Shown here piece by piece: positions 6,265-12,215 of a stretch of 25,050 nucleotides of DNA; positions within the stretch are counted from its first letter, which is position 1; the number at the start of each line of letters is the position of its first letter. The notes beneath the pieces are model-generated. The model searched no databases. It saw only the letters and a program-made list of their open reading frames with translations, and was not told the origin of the DNA. Source of the DNA: a virus; IMG/VR virus record IMGVR_UViG_3300017782_000201, positions 1 to 25,050 of that record; one strand, given 5' to 3'. The translations under genes and the position numbers were made by a program.

Positions 6265-6413
6265 TGGCTGAAAATAAACCAACAAACCCAACCTTGTATT
6301 CCAGAGTAAAATCTGAAGCAAAGAAGAAATTTGATGTTTATCCTTCTGCTTATGCAAATGCTTGGTTAGTTAGGGAGTACAAAAAACGTGGCGGCAAGTA
6401 CAAAAAAGTCTAA
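6264..6413 (+). CDS. Very small conserved-type phage protein (49 residues)
   Basis: Starts at an ATG overlapping the previous stop by one base (TAATG) and ends at 6413. Its sequence, with LYSRVKSEAKKKF at residues 11-23, YPSAYANAWLVREYKKRGGKY at 26-46 and a basic end, is a helix pair rich in Lys, Tyr and Ala. I recall near-identical short proteins in many marine phages, without known function, so I consider it a true gene. The last 26 bases overlap the GTG start of the following gene in another frame. Likely nucleic-acid associated given its charge; that is inference. Confidence 0.65.
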   Translation: MAENKPTNPTLYSRVKSEAKKKFDVYPSAYANAWLVREYKKRGGKYKKV

Positions 6414-6654
6414 AACAGGATTAACCCGTTGGTTTGCTGAAGATTGGGTTGATGTTAAGACTGGGAAAAAGTGTGGCAGAAAGAAGAAAGAAACAGGTAG
6501 ACCTTATCCTGCCTGTCGCCCTTCAAAACGTGTTTCAGCTAAAACACCAAAAACTACCAAGGAAATGACTGCTAAAGAGACAGAAAAGTTTAAGAAGGAA
6601 AAAACAGGCCCAAAAAAAATTTCATATCAACATAAACGTAAAAAAAGGAAATAG
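6388..6654 (+). CDS. Small basic phage protein, TRWFAEDWVDVKTGKKCGRKK type
   Basis: An 88-residue, very Lys-rich protein starting at GTG with GGGAG about 10 bases upstream, overlapping the previous gene by 26 bases. Residues 12-31 hold LTRWFAEDWVDVKTGKKCGR, and CRPSKRVS follows at 43-50; Cys29 and Cys43 may form a pair. The C-terminal half is a charged tail ending HKRKKRK. This resembles a widespread family of small viral proteins (DUF5872-like in my recollection, not verified). The function is unknown; strong positive charge suggests binding to nucleic acid, possibly inside the virion. Confidence 0.65.
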   Translation: MAASTKKSKTGLTRWFAEDWVDVKTGKKCGRKKKETGRPYPACRPSKRVSAKTPKTTKEMTAKETEKFKKEKTGPKKISYQHKRKKRK

Positions 6655-6656
6655 TT

Positions 6657-6767
6657 ATGGCAATGGGATACGGAACATACGGAACTAAAGTAAGCAAACC
6701 AACCAAAAAGAAAATGAAAAACAAGCCTAAGACAACAATGGGCAAGCCTAAGAAAAAAAGAATGTAA
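6657..6767 (+). CDS. Tiny Gly/Lys-rich protein (36 residues)
   Basis: An ATG three bases after the previous stop, with AAGGA about 8 bases upstream, opens a frame of 36 codons: a glycine-tyrosine N-terminus (MAMGYGTYGTKVSK) followed by a Lys/Met/Pro tail with two KPK repeats and ending KKKRM. It closes the cluster of five tiny basic proteins and is followed by a strong promoter. Composition like a short protamine or DNA-binding tail. No family can be named from so short a sequence. Coding is likely given context and ribosome site, but not certain. Confidence 0.5.
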   Translation: MAMGYGTYGTKVSKPTKKKMKNKPKTTMGKPKKKRM

Positions 6768-6785
6768 AATAATTAAAAAAAACAC

Positions 6786-6814
6786 TTGACATTTGTAAAA
6801 AAGTATGTTATAAT
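6786..6814 (+). promoter_or_regulatory. Consensus sigma70 promoter with extended -10 for the capsid genes
   Basis: TTGACA at 6786-6791, 17-base spacer, TATAAT at 6809-6814, and TG one base before the -10. All twelve core bases match the consensus. It lies in the 85-base gap before the gene at 6853; transcription would start near 6821. It shares 23 of 29 positions with the promoter at 1538-1566, including the spacer end AGTATG. It would give strong, host-polymerase-driven expression of scaffold and capsid, ending at the hairpin 9223-9254. Confidence 0.85.
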
Positions 6815-6852
6815 GAAATCTCTATAAAGACTGTCCTAATGAGGAGAAACAG

Positions 6853-7110
6853 ATGGTAGATGAAGAACAAGTAAAACTAGAGAAGTATTATGACTCTTAT
6901 CGTGAAATGTTTAATACAGAAGGTTGGAAAACTTTATTAAACGACTTACGAAACAATGCGTTAAACATTAATTCAGTGGAGGCTACTAAAGACGAAACTG
7001 ATTTACATTTTAGAAAAGGACAATTAGTAGTTATAGCTTCAATGCTTAATTTGGAAACTCAAATAAAAGCAGTTCAGGAAGAACAAGCTAGTACGGAAGA
7101 ACCTTTTTAA
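6853..7110 (+). CDS. Small acidic hypothetical protein of the capsid operon
   Basis: An 85-residue acidic, helical protein, starting at ATG behind GAGGAG with a 7-base gap. Key stretch: YYDSYREMFNTEGWKTLLNDL at residues 12-32, then NALNINSVEATKDETDLHFRKGQL. Similar short proteins with the EMFNTEGW and ALNINS signatures occur, to my memory, just ahead of scaffold genes in marine podoviruses, with no known function. The stop overlaps the next ATG by one base (TAATG). As first gene after the strong promoter it should be highly expressed; a head-assembly role is plausible but unproved. Confidence 0.65.
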   Translation: MVDEEQVKLEKYYDSYREMFNTEGWKTLLNDLRNNALNINSVEATKDETDLHFRKGQLVVIASMLNLETQIKAVQEEQASTEEPF

Positions 7111-7346
7111 TGGGCGTTCTTCTTTATGATTTTAAATGTGATAACGGCCATATTCACGAAGCACTAATAGATTCCTCTAAGAGTTTCAAAAAGTGTGATG
7201 TTTGTGAATCTACTGCACATAGAATTATCTCAAGTGTAAACTTTTCTCTTGATCCCATTTCTGGCGATTTTCCAGATGCCACAAGGAAATGGGCTAAACA
7301 CAGAGAAATGACCATAAAACAAGAAAGAAAACAGGAAAACTCTTAG
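7110..7346 (+). CDS. Zinc-ribbon protein, FmdB-like N-terminus
   Basis: A 78-residue protein coupled to the previous gene by TAATG. The beginning has the look of the FmdB-type zinc ribbon: a short strand LLYDFKC, then Cys10 with His14, and a second knuckle C-D-V-C at Cys29 and Cys32. The usual first C-x2-C is replaced here by Cys-x3-His, so the metal would be held by three Cys and one His. The tail is basic and helical (KWAKHREMTIKQERKQ). FmdB-like ribbons are often found in phage structural modules, where their role is unknown. The zinc site is inferred from residue spacing. Confidence 0.7.
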   Translation: MGVLLYDFKCDNGHIHEALIDSSKSFKKCDVCESTAHRIISSVNFSLDPISGDFPDATRKWAKHREMTIKQERKQENS

Positions 7347-7394
7347 AGTCCTGATAATACCCTTTTTCCACAATCGTTAACGGACGGATAAATA

Positions 7395-8189
7395 ATGGGC
7401 CAATTAGTTGAGCGTCAACCAGAGAATGTAGAAACAACGGATGAACAATTATCATCTACTGAAGATTTCGGATCTTCTTCATCTGAACAACCAGTAACAG
7501 AAGCAGTAGTCCCTGAGAAATATCAAGGCAAAACAACTGCTGAAATTATCCAGATGCACCAAGAAGCTGAAAAGCTATTGGGTAGACAAAGTTCTGAAGT
7601 TGGTGAACTAAGGAAAGTTGTAGATACTTACATTCAAGGCCAGACACAACTCACAAAAGAGCAGGGAAATACGACATCTGCACAAGAAGAAGAAATTGAT
7701 TTCTTTTCGGAGCCAGAGAAGGCTATTCAGCAACAGATTAGTAAACACCCTAAAATATTAGAAGCGGAACAAATTAGTCAACAGTACAAGCAGGAAACTG
7801 CTAAAGCTCAGTTACAGAAACTTCATCCAGATATGGCTGAAATTGTAGCTGACAAAAAGTTTCAAGACTGGGTGACTGCCTCTAAAGTTCGACAAAAGTT
7901 ATTCCAACAGGCTGATAAGATGTATGATTATGAGACTGCCGATGAACTTTTTAACCTTTGGAAAGATCGTGTTCAAGCTGTACAGCAAACTGCTAACAGT
8001 GAAAAGCAAGAACGAAAACAAGCGGTTAAAAATGCTTCAGTAGGCACTACTCAAGGTTCTACAACTCCATCCTCAAGGAAAATCTACCGTCGATCTGACA
8101 TTATGGATCTTATGAAAACTAACCCTAGTCGGTATTTAGCCCTTTCAGATGAAATACTACAGGCTTATGCTGAGAAAAGGGTACGTTAA
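7395..8189 (+). CDS. Scaffolding protein
   Basis: A 264-residue, highly charged, Gln/Glu-rich protein immediately before the major capsid gene. The first 40 residues are acidic and disordered (TEDFGSSSSEQ), the middle is helical coiled-coil (HQEAEKLLGRQSSEVGELRKVVDTY; AEQISQQYKQETAKAQLQKL), and the C-terminus is basic and helical (YRRSDIMDLMKTNPSRYLALSDEILQAYAEKRV at about 230-262), as expected for the part that binds capsid protein. Scaffolds line the inside of the prohead and are lost on maturation. Start at ATG 7395; upstream GGACGG is a weak ribosome site. Position, composition and size all agree with the role. Confidence 0.85.
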   Translation: MGQLVERQPENVETTDEQLSSTEDFGSSSSEQPVTEAVVPEKYQGKTTAEIIQMHQEAEKLLGRQSSEVGELRKVVDTYIQGQTQLTKEQGNTTSAQEEEIDFFSEPEKAIQQQISKHPKILEAEQISQQYKQETAKAQLQKLHPDMAEIVADKKFQDWVTASKVRQKLFQQADKMYDYETADELFNLWKDRVQAVQQTANSEKQERKQAVKNASVGTTQGSTTPSSRKIYRRSDIMDLMKTNPSRYLALSDEILQAYAEKRVR

Positions 8190-8221
8190 CTACTCAAATT
8201 TAAAGCAAAAGGAAAATTATC

Positions 8222-9211
8222 ATGGCTACACAACCCGCATATGTATCGTCCACATCAGGGGCGTTTGGAACAGCTGCTAAAGCTATTAGCGCAACGGAAG
8301 CTGCAACTTTTATCCCCGAAATTTGGTCGGATGAGATTGTTGCTTCATACGAAAAGAACCTAGTCTTAGCTAATCTTGTCAAGAAAATGACCATGCAAGG
8401 AAAGAAGGGTGACACTATTCACATTCCTTCGCCTGATCGTGGTGCCGCCAGTTCTAAAACTGAAGGTACTTTGGTCAACATTCTTCATGGTACATCTACT
8501 GAAGTACAAGTATCAATTAACCAACACTACGAGTATTCTCGACTTATTGACGATATTGCAGATGTACAAGCTCTTGCGTCACTACGTCAGTTTTATACCG
8601 AAGATGCGGGTTATGCTCTTGCTTTGCAAGTAGATACTGCTTTACATGATTTAGCGAAAAACTTTGGAGATCAGGGTAACGCAAGTGCTACTGATTATGT
8701 TCACAGTAATTCATTCTTTATTGATGCCTCTAATGGTCTTACAGCTTATGCTGTTGATACTGTTGTTGGCGGTACTGATGTATTTACTGATGCAGGTTTC
8801 CGAGCTTTGATTCAAAAGCAGGACGAAGCAAACACTCCAATGGATAATCGTTTCTTGGTTCTTCCTCCTTCAGCCCGTAACTCAATTATGGGTATTGATC
8901 GTTATGTATCGTCTGACTTTGTATCTGGTCAGCCTGTCGTTAATGGTCTTATTGGTAATCTGTACGGTATTGACATTTATGTATCTAATAACTGTCAAAC
9001 TGTAGAGGCATCAGGAGATAACTCTGCTTCTTCTATCGATGTGAAAGCAGGTATCTTTGGACACAGAGACACTATGGTTCTTGTTGAGCAATTAGGTGTT
9101 CGTACACAAACAACTTATAAGCAAGAGTACCTAGCTACTCTGATGACTGCTGATCGGTTGTACGGTGTTGAGCCTCTACGTTCTGAAACAGGATTTGTAG
9201 TTGTTCTTTAA
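8222..9211 (+). CDS. Major capsid protein
   Basis: A 329-residue protein after the scaffold, with AAAGGA 8-10 bases before the ATG. The beginning (TFIPEIWSDEIVASYEKNLVLANLVKKM at about 31-58, then GDTIHIPSPDRG) and the stretch VSINQHYEYSRLIDDIADVQAL are typical of the phage capsid group in which an N-terminal arm and spine helix lead into an HK97 fold. Later blocks NRFLVLPPSARNSIMGIDRYVSSDF and NLYGIDIYVSNN are also typical. Codon choice looks more GC-friendly than that of neighbours, as often for highly expressed genes. A strong hairpin follows. Confidence is high on order and resemblance. Confidence 0.93.
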   Translation: MATQPAYVSSTSGAFGTAAKAISATEAATFIPEIWSDEIVASYEKNLVLANLVKKMTMQGKKGDTIHIPSPDRGAASSKTEGTLVNILHGTSTEVQVSINQHYEYSRLIDDIADVQALASLRQFYTEDAGYALALQVDTALHDLAKNFGDQGNASATDYVHSNSFFIDASNGLTAYAVDTVVGGTDVFTDAGFRALIQKQDEANTPMDNRFLVLPPSARNSIMGIDRYVSSDFVSGQPVVNGLIGNLYGIDIYVSNNCQTVEASGDNSASSIDVKAGIFGHRDTMVLVEQLGVRTQTTYKQEYLATLMTADRLYGVEPLRSETGFVVVL

Positions 9212-9222
9212 TCCTTAAAAAT

Positions 9223-9254
9223 AGGGGAGCCTTTGTTAACCCAAGGGTTCCCCT
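9223..9254 (+). terminator. Hairpin terminator after the capsid gene
   Basis: Twelve base pairs between 9223-9234 and 9243-9254 (ten Watson-Crick, two G-U), loop of eight (GTTAACCC), starting 12 bases after the capsid stop. The following GCTCTTTCT is only a loose T-run, so termination may be partial, letting some transcription pass into the downstream genes. With the promoter at 6786 it bounds a capsid transcription unit. Confidence 0.75.
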
Positions 9255-9274
9255 GCTCTTTCTAGGTTATAAAA

Positions 9275-9625
9275 ATGAACTTCCTTTCTTTATTAGTTTC
9301 TCCTGTAGCTAATATTGTCACTACTCACCTTAAAAATAAAGCCGAAGAAAAACAAGCTGTACATCAAAGAAAACTAAACGTAATACAAAATGATGCTTCT
9401 TGGGAACAACAACAAGCGTCTGCTTCTGCAAGCTCTTGGAAAGACGAATGGTTTGTAGTTTTACTCAGTATCCCCCTTATTGGTGCTTTCATACCAGAAG
9501 CAAGACCTTTTATAGAAGATGGTTTTATTTGTCTTGATGCTATGCCTGTATATTATAAAGGTTTTTTAGCTTCGGCTATCGCAGCATCCTTTGGAATTAA
9601 ATCTTTAGCTAACTGGAAGAAGTAA
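9275..9625 (+). CDS. Holin-like membrane protein
   Basis: A 116-residue protein with an amphipathic N-terminus (residues 1-18), a charged helical region (about 20-58, ending WKDEWF), a hydrophobic segment at 59-74 and a second at about 95-112 (FLASAIAASFGIKSL). This arrangement, with a WKDEW motif ahead of the membrane helix, is seen in phage holin-like proteins placed after capsid genes and in the three-segment holins of gene transfer agents. Holins open the inner membrane for the endolysin; the M15 peptidase at 2100 would be the partner. The ribosome site is weak (CTAGG). Membrane location is well supported, holin function is inferred. Confidence 0.6.
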   Translation: MNFLSLLVSPVANIVTTHLKNKAEEKQAVHQRKLNVIQNDASWEQQQASASASSWKDEWFVVLLSIPLIGAFIPEARPFIEDGFICLDAMPVYYKGFLASAIAASFGIKSLANWKK

Positions 9626-9630
9626 CTACA

Positions 9631-11568
9631 GTGACCCAAGAAGAATTAATAAAATTATTACGCGATCAAGGGTATACGCCTCAAGACCTTATGAAAGCGG
9701 GTGTTGGTGAAGATGGGTATACTAGAGGTGTTGGGGTTTTACAAAACGGTGTAGATATCTTTGACGTTAATCAAGATGGTAAGGTTGATTCTAGGGATTC
9801 TTTAGATTATGCTAGAGCGCCTATTCAAGAAATTCAAGAACCAAGTTCTTTAGCCAACCCTATGACTGCTACCGCAGAAGATCCTTTTAGTCTTGAAGAC
9901 TTAAATAAAGATGGTATTGTTACTCAAGAAGAACTAGATGAATCAGGAAGATTAGAAGAAGAAGATTTCTATAATTCTCCTTCATATGAAAATATGATGT
10001 TTAATAAATATTTTGATCCTGCAACAGGAGAAATACAATATAATCAAGTATACTCAGATTTAATTAAAGGGGACGAATATAGAGAAAATGACGGCAGTTT
10101 TAATCTTATAGATGCATGGAAAAACTGGTCAGGTAGCGAAGAAAGAGAAAGAATTGAACAAGAAGCATATAATGTTTATGACAGAGTTGTAGATGAGGCT
10201 ACTATGTACGGCGAAGAAGCCTACTTTAACGGTCATATTGCCCGACAAGTTTATCAGGGGGAAGGGGGTTTTGGAAGCTCAAACACTTATGGTGTTGGTG
10301 GAGGTTCTTATGGCAGACTGTTTACTGATAGACAAACATTTAATTCTTTAGTAGCGGCTGAGGGTATAGAAACAAAAAAAGATTTTGACCCAACACCATA
10401 TTTTGACGGGGTTACGCTTCCAGAGGGAACAGAAATTCGCCAAGGCGTAGGACTAAAAGGCCCAAAAGCGTCTAATTATTCCGCAGGAAGATTTGGAGTA
10501 AATAATGGAACTATTTATAGATTAGATACTAATCCAGATGCTCCTGTAGGTTCTTATACTATGGTTGAAGTGTTTGTTCCTGATCCTCCAGACCCTAGTC
10601 CAACAGACGCTGTTACTTCTTTTTTAGATATGGCTTCTATTTTAGCCCCACCTTTAAAAGTAATAAGCACTGCAATAAAACTAATAGATGGTCAAGACTT
10701 ATCTACAGGTGATATTGTAGGCACAGTAATGACAGGCTTAGACATGGCAGGACTTGTTACATCACCTTCAGGAGTTGATGTAGATGGTGTGGGGCCGCCC
10801 AATATAGGCCAAGGTTTCGGCGGTTTAAGTTATCAACAGACACAAGGTTTAATAACATCAGCAATAGATGGAGATCCTACTGCCTTTATTACCTCTACTG
10901 TTGTTCCTACTTTATTAGATAATACTCTTGATTCACTTCCTGAAGATTCAAGAATAGGTGGTATTTTTCAATCAGATGATTTAAAGGAAGGTTTAACTAC
11001 GGTTGTTTCTGAAGTAGCTAGTGGTGCAGACTTTAACGATGCTTTAGCTAGTGGTTTAGGAACTTATGTTGAAGAAGGTGGTGGTTTAAACATTGAAGGT
11101 GTTGATGTTGATCTTGGGCCTTTAGAAGATGTAGTAAAAGCTGTTGTTGAGCCTATAGTGGATATTGTTTCAGACATAGGAAGTTCTATAGATGATACTG
11201 TACTACAACCAATTAAAGATTCTCTACCATTAGATGAAATAGCAGAAGCAGGTAGAGTTGTAGATGATACGGTATTACAACCAGTAAAAGATACGGTAGA
11301 AACTTTAGGTAGTACCATAGATGATACCATATTACAGCCAGTAAAAGAAACAATAGAAGAACTTGCAGACATAGATTTACCAGAGGTAGACATAGATTTA
11401 CCAGAGGTAGACATAGATTTACCAGAGGTAGACATAGATTTACCAAGAATAGGACTTCTTGCTAACAGAACAACTGAAGGTTTATTTGGTTCAGAGCTTA
11501 GTAAATTTAAAGAACCTGATTTTAGTTACGATGAAATACAAGACTATATAAGAAAAAGGTATGCTTAA
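9631..11568 (+). CDS. Large virion-module protein with two EF-hand loops and PEVDIDL repeats
   Basis: A 645-residue protein starting at GTG five bases after the holin-like gene. Two calcium loops are visible: D-V-N-Q-D-G-K-V-D-S-R-D at 45-56 (dockerin-like) and D-L-N-K-D-G-I-V-T-Q-E-E at 90-101 (canonical EF-hand with Glu12). The middle is Gly-rich and unassigned. Near 320-480 there are Pro/Ala/Leu/Gly-rich segments, including SFLDMASILAPPLKVISTAIKLI. The C-terminal part has three DDT(V/I)LQP(I/V)K units starting at 521, 545 and 564, then three exact DIDLPEV repeats plus a partial one at 580-604. The end is SYDEIQDYIRKRYA. The stop overlaps the adaptor gene by one base, so it is built with the tail connector. 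It could be a tail or internal virion protein; I do not recognise a family. Confidence 0.7.
   Translation: MTQEELIKLLRDQGYTPQDLMKAGVGEDGYTRGVGVLQNGVDIFDVNQDGKVDSRDSLDYARAPIQEIQEPSSLANPMTATAEDPFSLEDLNKDGIVTQEELDESGRLEEEDFYNSPSYENMMFNKYFDPATGEIQYNQVYSDLIKGDEYRENDGSFNLIDAWKNWSGSEERERIEQEAYNVYDRVVDEATMYGEEAYFNGHIARQVYQGEGGFGSSNTYGVGGGSYGRLFTDRQTFNSLVAAEGIETKKDFDPTPYFDGVTLPEGTEIRQGVGLKGPKASNYSAGRFGVNNGTIYRLDTNPDAPVGSYTMVEVFVPDPPDPSPTDAVTSFLDMASILAPPLKVISTAIKLIDGQDLSTGDIVGTVMTGLDMAGLVTSPSGVDVDGVGPPNIGQGFGGLSYQQTQGLITSAIDGDPTAFITSTVVPTLLDNTLDSLPEDSRIGGIFQSDDLKEGLTTVVSEVASGADFNDALASGLGTYVEEGGGLNIEGVDVDLGPLEDVVKAVVEPIVDIVSDIGSSIDDTVLQPIKDSLPLDEIAEAGRVVDDTVLQPVKDTVETLGSTIDDTILQPVKETIEELADIDLPEVDIDLPEVDIDLPEVDIDLPRIGLLANRTTEGLFGSELSKFKEPDFSYDEIQDYIRKRYA
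11368..11445 (+). repeat. 21-bp tandem repeat, three full and one partial copy
   Basis: Units at 11368-11388, 11389-11409 and 11410-11430 are identical, followed by 15 matching bases to 11445. The period is a multiple of three and encodes DIDLPEV in frame. Identity at synonymous positions indicates recent expansion by slippage or strong homogenisation; copy number is likely to differ between related phages. Confidence 0.95.
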
Positions 11569-12215
11569 TGACTTATTTACAATTAGTAAACAGCGTCCTA
11601 CGAAGATTAAGAGAAAATGAAGTATCTTCCGTATCCGAAAACTCTTACTCTCTTTTGATTGGAGAGTTAGTTAATGATGCTAAAAAGACAGTAGAAAACG
11701 CATGGGATTGGAGTGCTTTAAGAACAGATATAACTTTTAACACAAGTGCTTCTGATTTTACTTACTCATTGACTGGTGCTAAAGACAACTCTAAAGTGTT
11801 GGATGCTTTAAATGATACAGCTAACACTAGAGTACAATATGAAACACCTGCACAGTTTAGGACATTTAGAAAACTAGGTTCTGCATCTTCAGGCGCACCT
11901 TTTTACTTTACCTTTAATGGTTTTGATTCTAACAGCGATACTCAAATAGACGTTTATCCTACACCTGATGGTGTGTATAGTTTAATTTTTACTGTAGTTT
12001 TAAGGCCCGACTCTTTATCTAATGACTCCGATGTTTTATCTGTTCCTAGTTCCCCTGTTGTCTTAGGTGCTGCCGCTAGAGCCGCCAGAGAAAGAGGAGA
12101 AACAGGAGGACAAAGTGCCGCTGAATACTTCAATTTAGCACAAGTTTCTTTGTCGGATGCAATAGCTTTTGATGCCGCAAAGAATCCAGAAGAACTTGTT
12201 TTTAGGGTAGTCTAA
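11568..12215 (+). CDS. Head-to-tail adaptor protein (tail accessory, gp4-like)
   Basis: A 215-residue protein between the EF-hand protein and the nozzle protein, joined to both by TAATG overlaps. The N-terminus, with YLQLVNSVLRRLRE and then AKKTVENAWDWSALRTDITFNT at about 38-60, is characteristic of the adaptor that binds under the portal ring in podoviruses (P22 gp4-like or T7 gp11-like). The helical start, a beta-rich centre with DVYPTPDG, and a helical C-terminus with LGAAARAARERGETGGQSAAEYF agree with that fold. It would close the connector after packaging and hold the tail nozzle. Assignment is by order and recognisable sequence, not by search. Confidence 0.8.
   Translation: MTYLQLVNSVLRRLRENEVSSVSENSYSLLIGELVNDAKKTVENAWDWSALRTDITFNTSASDFTYSLTGAKDNSKVLDALNDTANTRVQYETPAQFRTFRKLGSASSGAPFYFTFNGFDSNSDTQIDVYPTPDGVYSLIFTVVLRPDSLSNDSDVLSVPSSPVVLGAAARAARERGETGGQSAAEYFNLAQVSLSDAIAFDAAKNPEELVFRVV

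Noticed and set aside
6381-6387. AAAAAAC as a -1 frameshift site in the 49-residue gene
   Set aside because: The zero frame reads AAA AAA CGT, so the heptamer is in the wrong register, and the next gene lies in the +1 frame with its own GTG and ribosome site.
11064-11435. Minus-strand frame of repeated MSTSGKS units
   Set aside because: It is the complement of the DIDLPEV repeats, so its repetition is inherited from the real gene.
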